Assembly (NCBI GenBank): GCA_934462945.1
Contig: CAKSJF010000020.1
Coordinates: 1-32,907 of the forward strand
DNA: 32,907 nt
Source: an uncultured Clostridia bacterium
GTDB taxonomy: Bacteria; Bacillota; Clostridia; UBA1381
Direction of reading: 5' to 3'
In this document: positions 7,289-14,323 of the stretch, piece by piece
How positions within the stretch are numbered: position 1 is the stretch's first letter
Layout: the number at the start of each line of letters is the position of its first letter
Position numbers and translations under genes: made by a program
Notes under the pieces: model-generated
What the model was told of the DNA's origin: nothing
What the model saw: only the letters and a program-made list of their open reading frames with translations
Databases searched by the model: none

Positions 7289-8323
7289 TCATATATGCAA
7301 AACATGATTTCCTGCCGATTTATATAAACGGTTCTGTACGGCAAGACCATATCCGTCATCCTCGGTAAATTCCGCTAAAATCAGCTTCATTCCCTGCCGG
7401 TCGCATTCGCGCAGAGCATGAAAGAGATTTTTTGCATAGTCCTTGTTATCTGCACCGACCTTGATGACAAAATCCGCGTCATAGTCGTGCTGATTCATGC
7501 ACAGCACTGCTGCCGGTTTCTTCGGATTATTTCTAAGCTCCTCCCGGATGGCTTGCGCAAGCTTTTCCGGTGCGCCCTCAAAAACAATCACCTCTGCCTC
7601 GGGTGCATAATGGCGGTATTTCATGCCGGGACACTTCGGACGTTCCGTCCCCTCCACCGCATGAAACACATGCCGATCCAGCTGTACTTTTGGAAGAACC
7701 GTCAGAAAATCTTTCGGTGTGATTCCGCCGGGGCGGAGAATCGTCGGAATTTCTCCGCTTAAATCAATAATGGTGGACTCTACACCCACGCTGCTGCTGC
7801 CGCCATAGATAATCGCGTCAATCCGACCCTCCATATCCTCAGCCACATCCTCTGCACAGGTCGGACTGGGTTTCCCGGATCGGTTCGCACTTGGCGCAGC
7901 AATCGGAACACCGCTTGCCGCAATCACCGCCCGTGCCGCCGGGTGGGACGGAATCCGGATTGCAACCGTATCTAATCCCGCTGTCACCTGATCCGGGATT
8001 TCCGGACGTTTCTTTAAAATCACCGTCATAGGACCGGGAGAAAAGGTGCGAAAAAGCAGCTCTGCCTCGGGCGGCACTTCTCTTGCCACCGAGAACACCT
8101 CGGAAAATTCCGTCACATGTACAATCAGAGGATTGTCCGACGGACGTCCCTTTGCCTGATAAATCCGTGCCGCAGCATCCGGCAGGAGCGCATTTGCGCC
8201 CAATCCGTAAACTGTCTCGGTCGGAAATGCCACAAGTCCGCCCTCACGGAGGATTTTTCCTGCCTGCTCCACAGCCTCCCGATCCTTTTTAGGATCGTCT
8301 ATATATAGTTTCTGCGTTTTCAT
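7289..8323 (-). CDS. tsaC: Threonylcarbamoyl-AMP synthase, YrdC-Sua5 two-domain form
   Basis: This 344-residue protein makes threonylcarbamoyl-AMP from threonine, bicarbonate and ATP, the first step of t6A synthesis; TsaD, three genes downstream, uses the product. The N-terminal YrdC domain (about residues 10-205) shows PTETVYGLGANA, KGRPSDNPLIVHV and APSANRSGKPSPT. The linker motif PGMKYRHYAPEA and the following Rossmann-like Sua5 domain make it the longer Sua5 type rather than short TsaC. ATG start with a GAAGGAA site upstream. It follows pncB by 16 bases and probably belongs to the same transcript. Confidence 0.96.
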   Translation of the reverse strand: MKTQKLYIDDPKKDREAVEQAGKILREGGLVAFPTETVYGLGANALLPDAAARIYQAKGRPSDNPLIVHVTEFSEVFSVAREVPPEAELLFRTFSPGPMTVILKKRPEIPDQVTAGLDTVAIRIPSHPAARAVIAASGVPIAAPSANRSGKPSPTCAEDVAEDMEGRIDAIIYGGSSSVGVESTIIDLSGEIPTILRPGGITPKDFLTVLPKVQLDRHVFHAVEGTERPKCPGMKYRHYAPEAEVIVFEGAPEKLAQAIREELRNNPKKPAAVLCMNQHDYDADFVIKVGADNKDYAKNLFHALRECDRQGMKLILAEFTEDDGYGLAVQNRLYKSAGNHVLHI

Positions 8324-8339
8324 CTTTGTTCCTTCTTTT

Positions 8340-9785
8340 TTAACTTTGAATTGAATCTAAAAGCTGATACTTTAAATCCCATAATGCTTTTGTCATATCA
8401 ACATAATAAGTGTGCGGGTTTTCAAAACGTTTTACCTCATCCCAAAGTCCGTCCACCTGCATCTTGCAGTATTCCTGCAAAACAGCAAGAGACGGTGTCT
8501 CATAGACCTGCACGCCCTTGTCAAAAATACGCTTTAAGAGCGGACGTGCATAGAAATCCGTCATGGTTTTCCGTTTCCAGGTATGCTCCGGATCAAAAAT
8601 TTCATACGGCTGTGTATCGTCGATCACTTCATCATGCAGACAGATCACATCTGCAAGCGCCATGGAATTATCCCGGGAATACAGCCGGTAAACCTGCTTA
8701 AAGCCAGGAGTTGTAATCTTTGCAACATTCTCGCTTACCTTAATTTTCGGGATCAGATTTCCCTGCTCATCCTCAATTGCCGCAAGCTTATACACTCCGC
8801 CAAATACCGGAGAAGATTTTGAAGTGATAAGCCGCTCGCCCACACCGAATGAATCGATTTTTGCGCCCTGCATAATCATGTCCCGGATAATATACTCATC
8901 CAAGGAATTGGACGCAACCACTGCACAATCCGGAAATCCTGCCTCATCCAGCATTTTGCGGCACTTTTTCGAAAGATAAGTAATATCCCCGGAATCAATC
9001 CGAACTCCTTTCGGACGGAATCCTGCCGGGACAACAATTTCCTGAAATGCACGAATCGCATTTGGAAGTCCTGATTGCAACACGTTATAGGTATCAATCA
9101 GAAGTGTGCAGTTATCCGGATAGGTTTTCGCATAGGCGCAGAACGCCTCATATTCCGAATCAAACAGCTGCACCCAGCTGTGTGCCATCGTACCTAGCGC
9201 CGGAACACCGAAATCACGATCCACGCTTGCGCATGCCGTGCCGACACAGCCGGCAATATAAGCAGCTCTCGCGCCCATCGTTGCGCCGTCTGCCCCCTGC
9301 GCCCGTCTTGAACCAAATTCCATCACCGGACGTCCCTCTGCCGCACGGACAATTCTGTTTGCTTTGGTGGCGATCAGGCTTTGATGGTTGATTGTCAAAA
9401 GCAGCATAGTTTCCACCAACTGCGCCTGCACCACCGGGCCGCGCACCGTTACAATCGGTTCACCCGGGAAAATCGGTGTTCCCTCCGGAATTGCCCAGAC
9501 ATCACAGCAGAAACGGAAATTTTTCAGATATTCCAGAAATCCGTCATCAAAGATTCCCTTTTCTTTCAGATAGGCAATGTCCTCATCGGTAAATTCCAAA
9601 TGGTTCAGATAGTCAATGAGCTGTTCTACCCCTGCCATGATTGCAAAACCGCCCTGATCCGGAATACTCCTGTAAAACATATCGAAATACGCAATTTTTT
9701 CAGAAAAGCCTTCCTTGAAAAAACCGTTTGCCATTGTGAACTCATAAAAATCTGTTAGCATTGTTAAATTCGGACGATATGACAT
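8340..9785 (-). CDS. pncB: Nicotinate phosphoribosyltransferase
   Basis: This 481-residue enzyme makes nicotinate mononucleotide from nicotinate and PRPP in the NAD salvage pathway. Family signs are the start NLTMLTDFYEFTMANGF, EFGSRRAQGADGATMGARAAY, the histidine-containing TMAHSWVQ (site of the phosphohistidine intermediate in the family) and GVRIDSGD. The frame opens 24 bases upstream, but ATG at 9783-9785 (MSYRPNLT) has AAAGGAAGA at the right distance and starts at the family's usual residue, so I chose it. A strong terminator at 9813-9835 lies just upstream with no room for a full promoter, so expression may depend on readthrough from yabR. Confidence 0.96.
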   Translation of the reverse strand: MSYRPNLTMLTDFYEFTMANGFFKEGFSEKIAYFDMFYRSIPDQGGFAIMAGVEQLIDYLNHLEFTDEDIAYLKEKGIFDDGFLEYLKNFRFCCDVWAIPEGTPIFPGEPIVTVRGPVVQAQLVETMLLLTINHQSLIATKANRIVRAAEGRPVMEFGSRRAQGADGATMGARAAYIAGCVGTACASVDRDFGVPALGTMAHSWVQLFDSEYEAFCAYAKTYPDNCTLLIDTYNVLQSGLPNAIRAFQEIVVPAGFRPKGVRIDSGDITYLSKKCRKMLDEAGFPDCAVVASNSLDEYIIRDMIMQGAKIDSFGVGERLITSKSSPVFGGVYKLAAIEDEQGNLIPKIKVSENVAKITTPGFKQVYRLYSRDNSMALADVICLHDEVIDDTQPYEIFDPEHTWKRKTMTDFYARPLLKRIFDKGVQVYETPSLAVLQEYCKMQVDGLWDEVKRFENPHTYYVDMTKALWDLKYQLLDSIQS

Positions 9786-9812
9786 ATTAATTCTTCCTTT
9801 CATAAACATTGG

Positions 9813-9835
9813 AAAAAGGGGGACACCGTCCCCCC
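9813..9835 (-). terminator. Intrinsic terminator after yabR
   Basis: On the minus strand a 7-bp perfect stem (GGGGGAC / GTCCCCC, 9818-9824 with 9828-9834) closes on a GGT loop and is followed at once by TTTTT (9817-9813). It ends the rqcP-to-yabR operon. It stands 27 bases before the pncB start codon, so it could also set how much transcript reaches the NAD and t6A genes. Confidence 0.8.
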
Positions 9836-9850
9836 TCTTATCTCTCTTTT

Positions 9851-10297
9851 TTAAAATGAACCTCCGCCCCTCCGGTATCCGCCGGAGCGTTTGGAATCGT
9901 TGCTGCGTCTTAATGCCTGCATTTTCTCATCGCTGTCCTGCTTGAAACGGCTGAGCTTATCCTCAAAGGACAGATCCTCGTTCTGCGGCTTGCTCCAGTC
10001 AATATCAATCGGACGTACAGGTCCCTGCGGCTTCTGCGGCGCTTGCCTTCTTGTCCGCTTAGGCGCTTCTGCTTTCTTGATAGAAAGACTGATTTTTCCT
10101 TTCTCATCAATTTTGATGATTTTTGCACGAACCACGTCTCCTGCCTTGATATGCTCGTGAATATCCTTTACATAATCCGAAGCAACCTCAGAAATATGAA
10201 TCAGACCGGTTTTATTCTCCGGCAGAGACACAAATGCTCCGAAATCCATTACATTGCTGACCTTTGCTTCTACGATTGCTCCAACCTCAAGCGCCAT
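9851..10297 (-). CDS. yabR: S1-domain RNA-binding protein (YabR / general stress protein 13 type)
   Basis: The protein has 148 residues. Residues 1-72 form one S1 fold: G-A-I-V-E-A-K-V, M-D-F-G-A-F-V-S-L, G-L-I-H-I-S-E-V, G-D-V-V-R-A-K-I-I-K-I-D and K-I-S-L-S-I-K. The rest is a basic, glutamine- and proline-rich tail ending in glycine-rich RSGGYRRGGGSF, likely disordered and RNA-binding. YabR-type proteins are probably ribosome or mRNA associated; the exact role is not settled. AGGAGGAAAAGG precedes the ATG. It is the last gene of the conserved rqcP-yabP-yabQ-divIC-yabR cluster. Confidence 0.92.
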   Translation of the reverse strand: MALEVGAIVEAKVSNVMDFGAFVSLPENKTGLIHISEVASDYVKDIHEHIKAGDVVRAKIIKIDEKGKISLSIKKAEAPKRTRRQAPQKPQGPVRPIDIDWSKPQNEDLSFEDKLSRFKQDSDEKMQALRRSNDSKRSGGYRRGGGSF

Positions 10298-10342
10298 ACT
10301 ACACCTTTTCCTCCTGCTTTTTGAAAAAAATTTTCCTTTGTT

Positions 10343-10639
10343 CTATTTTCCGGCAATGTCAATAAAGACGATTTCGTCCTGCTTGATCAAGCCCAGCTTT
10401 TCCCTTGCAATTTTTTCAATATACTCATCCGAGTCGACCTGACCTTTCAGTTCGTCGACCTCCTGAAGCTTTTTCTTTTCATATTCAATCTGTTCCTGGA
10501 GCTTCGCAATCTGTTCCTGATTTTCTGCAATCTTTGGCTGCTCTAAAAACCCTTTTATAATCATAAACCCAAACGCAAAGATGAACACAAGCAAAAGGGG
10601 GCGATAGATCGCTTTCGTTCGATTCTTTTTCGTTATCAT
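10343..10639 (-). CDS. divIC: DivIC/FtsB-type septum formation initiator
   Basis: The 98-residue protein has a basic N-terminus, one membrane segment (about residues 15-30), a coiled coil rich in glutamine, glutamate and lysine (about 35-65), and the family tail Y-I-E-K-I-A-R-E-K-L-G-L-I-K-Q-D-E-I-V-F. DivIC is a bitopic protein of the division complex with FtsL and DivIB. The frame is open to 10699, but ATG at 10637-10639 overlaps the yabQ stop as ATGA and yields the usual length, so it is preferred. It sits between yabQ and yabR exactly as in Bacillus. Confidence 0.93.
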   Translation of the reverse strand: MITKKNRTKAIYRPLLLVFIFAFGFMIIKGFLEQPKIAENQEQIAKLQEQIEYEKKKLQEVDELKGQVDSDEYIEKIAREKLGLIKQDEIVFIDIAGK

Positions 10640-11085
10640 TCTTCTTTTTCCCTCGATTCGTTGTCCGAAGTTTTCCTTTTCGTTTTCAAGAAACCACAAA
10701 AAGGTACTATAAGTAGTTTATACAATAATTGCCCCGGTGTCAAGAGTATTTTGAAAAAAAATTGAAAAATTTTAAATATTACATCAAGAACACCATCCAG
10801 AATTGTGCATACTACCCTATAAAGTGACAAAAAGTACAAAAGAATCCCTAAAACCGCTCCGATCAGAACGTATACGCGGATTGCTCCGGAATGGATTTGG
10901 TAGAGTCCCAAAAGGAAAAGAACCAGGGCAGAAATCCAGAAAAAAAGATCCAAAGCGCCGGCAAGCATCCGGTTTTTTGATTTTTTATGCAAGCACCGGA
11001 AAAACGTGTATAAAATTCCCTCAAGAACCCCTAAAAGCGCCATCTGCAAAAAGACTGCCGCCTGTGCTGAAATTGAAATTCTCAT
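10636..11085 (-). CDS. yabQ: Spore cortex biosynthesis protein YabQ
   Basis: This 149-residue membrane protein has about four hydrophobic segments (near residues 5-25, 43-62, 68-88 and 97-125) and a charged C-terminus, matching the YabQ family. In Bacillus YabQ is made in the mother cell and is needed for the spore cortex. Its ATG overlaps the yabP stop by one base (TAATG) and its stop overlaps the divIC start by four, so yabP, yabQ and divIC are likely translated together. Identification rests on membrane pattern, size and very conserved position more than on a catalytic motif. Confidence 0.9.
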   Translation of the reverse strand: MRISISAQAAVFLQMALLGVLEGILYTFFRCLHKKSKNRMLAGALDLFFWISALVLFLLGLYQIHSGAIRVYVLIGAVLGILLYFLSLYRVVCTILDGVLDVIFKIFQFFFKILLTPGQLLYKLLIVPFCGFLKTKRKTSDNESREKEE

Positions 11086-11381
11086 TACCGGAACAACGTA
11101 TCAAACAGGCTCTTTTTCTCCTGCTTTTTACTGTATTCCAGAGCAGAGATCTTTCCCTCGCAGGTAAGCTCTCCGTCCTCTACATCCAACTTCTGAATCT
11201 TTAAGCCCTCACCCCGGACTGACAGCCTGCCATAGTTGGTATCTAACTGCACCAGGCTTTCTGAAAAGCTCAAAACATCGCTCACTCCTGTAACGGTCAG
11301 TTTTTCCCGGTTTGAAAGCGTGAGCTGCTGTGATTTTGGCACAATTTGCGGCGGCTGAATTTTCCGTTCCTCTAAAGTCAT
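11085..11381 (-). CDS. yabP: Sporulation protein YabP
   Basis: The 98-residue protein matches the YabP/YqfC family: R-E-K-L-T-V-T-G-V-x-D-V-x-S-F-S-E, L-x-T-x-Y-G-R-L-S-V-R-G-E-G-L-K-I and L-D-V-E-D-G-E-L-T-C-E-G-K-I. YabP is needed for spore development in Bacillus with YabQ; its biochemical role is unknown. The ATG has GAAAGGAC upstream. A sigma-E-like promoter lies at 11417-11445, in keeping with mother-cell expression known for this operon. It overlaps yabQ by one base. Confidence 0.94.
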   Translation of the reverse strand: MTLEERKIQPPQIVPKSQQLTLSNREKLTVTGVSDVLSFSESLVQLDTNYGRLSVRGEGLKIQKLDVEDGELTCEGKISALEYSKKQEKKSLFDTLFR

Positions 11382-11416
11382 AATTATCTTGTCCTTTCTG
11401 CATCAGATTTACTCTA

Positions 11417-11445
11417 TATCTATGCAGCAGGACACCGCTTTATGA
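11417..11445 (-). promoter_or_regulatory. Candidate sigma-E promoter for yabP-yabQ
   Basis: On the minus strand TCATAAA (11439-11445), a 14-base spacer and CATAGATA (11417-11424) resemble the sigma-E pattern KMATATT-N14-CATACAHT (5 of 7 and 6 of 8). It begins within the last codons of rqcP and ends about 36 bases before the yabP start. yabP is a sigma-E gene in Bacillus. The match is by eye and imperfect. Confidence 0.45.
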
Positions 11446-11682
11446 CAAAACCTCGTACATCAGCGCCGCATCATTTTTCAAAACATGCTCCGGTGTGGAG
11501 AGGACGCGCACGCGCATCACACGTTCTCCCAGTCTGATTTCCAGAACATCTCCCTCTTTCACATCATAGGATGCCTTTGCAATTTTTCCGTTTGCCGTAA
11601 TTCTGCCGGCATCGCAGGCTTCATTTGCAATCGTTCTGCGTTTGATAAGCCGCGAAACCTTTAAATATTTATCTAATCTCAT
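11440..11682 (-). CDS. rqcP: S4-domain RNA-binding protein RqcP
   Basis: This 80-residue protein is a single S4 domain: MRLDKYLKVSRLIKRRTIANEACDAGRITANG followed by V-K-E-G-D-V-L-E-I-R-L-G. RqcP (YabO, Hsp15-like) acts with RqcH on stalled 50S subunits carrying peptidyl-tRNA to add C-terminal alanine tails in ribosome quality control. Length and the arginine-rich helix are typical. TAGGAGAG precedes the ATG. It lies just downstream of the HU terminator and upstream of yabP, and no promoter of its own is obvious. Confidence 0.94.
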   Translation of the reverse strand: MRLDKYLKVSRLIKRRTIANEACDAGRITANGKIAKASYDVKEGDVLEIRLGERVMRVRVLSTPEHVLKNDAALMYEVLS

Positions 11683-11695
11683 GTTGTCTCTCCTA

Positions 11696-11730
11696 AAAAG
11701 AAAAAGCTTCCTGACAAAACATCAAGAAGC
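11696..11730 (-). terminator. Intrinsic terminator after the HU gene
   Basis: On the minus strand a 9-bp stem with one G-U pair (GCTTCTTGA at 11730-11722, TCAGGAAGC at 11714-11706) closes on a 7-base loop and runs into TTTTTCTTTT (11705-11696). An A-run on the other side makes it partly bidirectional. It separates the strongly expressed HU gene from rqcP. Confidence 0.85.
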
Positions 11731-11742
11731 CTTTTTTTATCA

Positions 11743-12018
11743 TTATTTATTAACAGCGTCCTTTAAAGCCTTACCAGCCTTAAATGCCGGAGCTTTAGAA
11801 GCGGCGATCTTAATGATTTCACCTGTTCTCGGGTTTTTACCGTTTCTTGCTTCTCTTGCTCTTACCTCAAATGTACCAAAGCCAACCAGCTGAACCTTAT
11901 CCCCCTCTGTCAAAGCGCCTGTGATTGCATCGATGGTTGCAGCGATTGCCTTTTCTGCATCCTTCTTGGATAATGCAGCCTTTTCTGCAACTGCAGCAAC
12001 TAATTCTGTTTTGTTCAT
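11743..12018 (-). CDS. hup: HU-family histone-like DNA-binding protein
   Basis: The 91-residue protein is full-length HU. It starts MNKTELVAAVAEKAALSKKDAEKAI, has VQLVGFGTFEVRAREARNGKNPRTGEIIKI with the DNA-binding arm proline in N-P-R-T-G, and ends in KAGKALKDAVNK. HU dimers bend and compact DNA. It is a monocistronic unit: consensus promoter at 12107-12135, an 80-base leader, AGGAGGAAA before the ATG, and a terminator at 11696-11730. An hup gene inside the mazG-rqcP cluster is a common Clostridia variation on the Bacillus order. Confidence 0.97.
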   Translation of the reverse strand: MNKTELVAAVAEKAALSKKDAEKAIAATIDAITGALTEGDKVQLVGFGTFEVRAREARNGKNPRTGEIIKIAASKAPAFKAGKALKDAVNK

Positions 12019-12106
12019 TATGATTTCCTCCTAAATAAAATTTAACAATTAATTGTCAGGAAAACTCCAACCTTACGCGACAGATTTTTCCTAACCCTTA
12101 TCTCTC

Positions 12107-12135
12107 ATTGTAGCTTTATTTTACTGATTTGTCAA
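12107..12135 (-). promoter_or_regulatory. Strong sigma-A promoter for hup
   Basis: On the minus strand a perfect TTGACA (12130-12135), a 17-base spacer and TACAAT (12107-12112). The leader of about 80 bases contains a 7-bp pair AGGAAAA/TTTTCCT and the palindrome CAATTAATTG at about 12045-12054, which could affect mRNA stability or HU self-control. No terminator is clear between mazG and this promoter. Confidence 0.85.
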
Positions 12136-12183
12136 TAGGTTTTCCCAATTTTTTTTGAAAAAACCCCTTATTTTATAACATTT

Positions 12184-12957
12184 TCACGATTTTTGCTTTG
12201 CTTTTTTCCACAAATCGTCCATGTCTTCCGGAGATAATGCGGCAAAATCCTTTCCGGATTCCCCTGCCAATTTTTCCATTTTAGCAAACCGGCTGATAAA
12301 TTTGTTGGTTGCATTCGCTAATTCCACCTCCGGAGTCACCTTTAAAAAGCGTCCGAGATTGACCACAGAAAAGAGCAGATCTCCATATTCCTCCGCAATC
12401 TCCTCCGGCGATTTTGCATTTTTTACCTCCTGTGCCTCCTCCGAAATTTTCTCCAGAACGCCCGATGCATCCTCCCAGTCAAATCCGGTAGACGCAGCCT
12501 TTTTCTGCACCTTTTCTGCACGCATCAGAGCAGGCAGTCCGTGCGGAACATCCTCCAGCACGTCGGTATAGGTTTTCAAAGCCTTTTCCTTTTTCTTGTT
12601 TTTCTCCCAGTTTGAGAGCGCCTCCTCTGCCGATGCCGCCTTATCTTTGCCAAACACATGCGTATGCCGGGAAATCAGCTTTGTGCAGATTTCATTTAAA
12701 ATGTCGTCAAAATTAAACGCTCCCCGCTCCTCTGCAATCGTTGCATGAAATGCAACCTGCAAAAGCACATCCCCCAGTTCGTTTGCAAACATCGCGTCAT
12801 TCTTCTGATCCAGTGCATCAATTGCCTCATATGTTTCCTCAATCATACTCTTTTTGATGCTTTCATGCGTCTGCACCTTATCCCACGGACATCCGTTTTC
12901 TCCGCGGAGCGCTTTTAAAATGCTTAATAAATCGTCTATTGTATATTGTTTTTCCAT
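12184..12957 (-). CDS. mazG: Nucleoside triphosphate pyrophosphohydrolase MazG
   Basis: The 257-residue protein has two MazG domains. The first shows E-E-T-Y-E and E-L-G-D-V-L-L-Q-V-A-F-H-A; the second E-E-A-Q-E-V and E-E-Y-G-D-L-L-F-S-V-V-N. The paired E-x-x-E and E-x-x-D motifs bind magnesium. MazG hydrolyses (d)NTPs to monophosphates and pyrophosphate, removing aberrant nucleotides. It corresponds to the C-terminal part of Bacillus YabN but lacks the fused tetrapyrrole-methylase-like domain. It begins 3 bases after the aroA stop, so the two are co-transcribed. Confidence 0.96.
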   Translation of the reverse strand: MEKQYTIDDLLSILKALRGENGCPWDKVQTHESIKKSMIEETYEAIDALDQKNDAMFANELGDVLLQVAFHATIAEERGAFNFDDILNEICTKLISRHTHVFGKDKAASAEEALSNWEKNKKKEKALKTYTDVLEDVPHGLPALMRAEKVQKKAASTGFDWEDASGVLEKISEEAQEVKNAKSPEEIAEEYGDLLFSVVNLGRFLKVTPEVELANATNKFISRFAKMEKLAGESGKDFAALSPEDMDDLWKKAKQKS

Positions 12958-12960
12958 GCT

Positions 12961-14226
12961 CTATTCTCCCAATCTGTATAAATCTTCAAAAAATCCCGGA
13001 TAGCTGACCGAAACGCATGCCGCGTCGTCCAGGCTGGAATCGCCATCCGCACACTGTGCCAAAACGGAAAGGCTCATTGCCATCCGATGGTCGCCATAAG
13101 TGTGAAAATCTGCGCCGTGATAAGCTTTTCCGCCGTGAATGATCATGCCGTCTGCGGTTTCTTCAATCTCAATTCCGCATTTTCGGAATTCGTCCACCAC
13201 AGCACGAATCCGGTTTGTCTCCTTTACCATCAGTTCCTGCGCGTCATAAATACGGGTTGTACCCTTTGCCAGCACTGCTGCCGCTGCTAACACCGGAAGT
13301 TCATCAATCAACCGCGGAATCAGACTGCCGCCGATTTCACACCCGGAAAGCTCCGACGTTCTGACCGTCAGATCCGCCACAGGCTCGCCTGCTGCCAGAC
13401 GTTCATGCTCCACCGAGATGTCCGCCCCCATATTTTTCAAAACCTCAATCACACCGTCCCGGGTCGGATTGATTCCGACATTCCGGACGGTGATCTCAGA
13501 ATGCGGCAAAATCGTGCCCAGAACCAAAAAGAATGCCGCCGAGGAAATATCACCCGGCACTTCAAAATGTTCAGCAGAGAGCGTTTTTCCGGGTGTGACG
13601 GACACTTTTGTTCCATTCGACACCAAATCCGCTCCCATCGCACGGAGCATGCGTTCGGTATGATCGCGCGAGACTGCCGGCTCGGTCAGCACCGTTGTTC
13701 CCTCTGCATACAGTCCTGCTAAAAGCAGAGACGTTTTCACCTGTGCCGACGCAACCGGCATTTGATAAGAAATCGCATGCAGCGGATGTCCTGTCACACG
13801 AAGCGGGCAAAAATCCGAATCAAATTCCGCCCCCATTCTCCGGAGCGGCTCGGTCACACGTGCCATCGGACGTTTCCGGATCGATGCGTCGCCGTCTAAT
13901 TCCGCCGGGAAATTCTGTCCTGCCAAAAGTCCGCACAAAAGCCGGGTAGTTGTGCCGGAATTGCCGGTATAGAGCGTTTTTCCCGGCTGTTTTAAACCGT
14001 GCAGACCAACGCCCGAAATCCGCACTGTATTCTCCTCTAAGGTAATCGGCACACCCATATTCCGAAAGCAGTCGATGGTAGAAAGGCAGTCTGCCCCTCT
14101 CAGAAATCCGGTTACCTCACTTGTTCCCTCACCCAAAGCGCCCAGCATCACACCGCGGTGTGAGATGGATTTATCGCCCGGGACTGTCATTTCCCCTTTT
14201 GCATAGGGTATTTTCTGAATTTTCAT
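12961..14226 (-). CDS. aroA: 3-phosphoshikimate 1-carboxyvinyltransferase (EPSP synthase)
   Basis: The 421-residue enzyme joins shikimate-3-phosphate and phosphoenolpyruvate in the sixth step of the shikimate pathway. Motifs are GDKSISHRG near the start, GNSGTTTRLL, IRKRPMARV, the AAAFF and NPTRDG region, IDELPVLAAAA and DHRMAMS. The frame is open a further 18 codons upstream, but ATG at 14224-14226 follows GGAGG closely and gives the family N-terminus, so it is chosen. The promoter is at 14269-14297, divergent from the spoVB-like gene. No other aro gene is in the window. Confidence 0.97.
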   Translation of the reverse strand: MKIQKIPYAKGEMTVPGDKSISHRGVMLGALGEGTSEVTGFLRGADCLSTIDCFRNMGVPITLEENTVRISGVGLHGLKQPGKTLYTGNSGTTTRLLCGLLAGQNFPAELDGDASIRKRPMARVTEPLRRMGAEFDSDFCPLRVTGHPLHAISYQMPVASAQVKTSLLLAGLYAEGTTVLTEPAVSRDHTERMLRAMGADLVSNGTKVSVTPGKTLSAEHFEVPGDISSAAFFLVLGTILPHSEITVRNVGINPTRDGVIEVLKNMGADISVEHERLAAGEPVADLTVRTSELSGCEIGGSLIPRLIDELPVLAAAAVLAKGTTRIYDAQELMVKETNRIRAVVDEFRKCGIEIEETADGMIIHGGKAYHGADFHTYGDHRMAMSLSVLAQCADGDSSLDDAACVSVSYPGFFEDLYRLGE

Positions 14227-14246
14227 TGGTTCCTCCAAAAAGCCTT

Positions 14247-14287
14247 TTGTAAAAATGATCATATAAAAAGTATAACACAAATAAATT
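14247..14287 (+). promoter_or_regulatory. Candidate promoter(s) for the spoVB-like gene
   Basis: Two overlapping readings exist on the plus strand. A sigma-E-like one is TCATATA (14259-14265), 14 bases, AATAAATT (14280-14287), matching 6 of 7 and 6 of 8 of KMATATT-N14-CATACAHT. A sigma-A-like one is TTGTAA (14247-14252), 18 bases, TATAAC (14271-14276). spoVB is a sigma-E gene in Bacillus, which favours the first. Both overlap the -10 box of the aroA promoter on the other strand. Confidence 0.4.
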
Positions 14288-14297
14288 TATATAGCAA
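14269..14297 (-). promoter_or_regulatory. Sigma-A promoter for aroA-mazG
   Basis: On the minus strand TTGCTA (14292-14297), a 17-base spacer and TATACT (14269-14274) stand about 43 bases before the aroA start. The boxes match consensus in 4 of 6 and 5 of 6 bases. The core overlaps the candidate promoters of the divergent spoVB-like gene, so the two may exclude each other. Confidence 0.6.
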
Positions 14298-14323
14298 GTA
14301 AAACATGAAAAAAGGAGCAGATC

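Noticed and set aside
14227..14280. Longer aroA start at 14280
   Set aside because: The extra 18 codons cross the aroA promoter and lack a ribosome-binding site; the ATG at 14226 has GGAGG.
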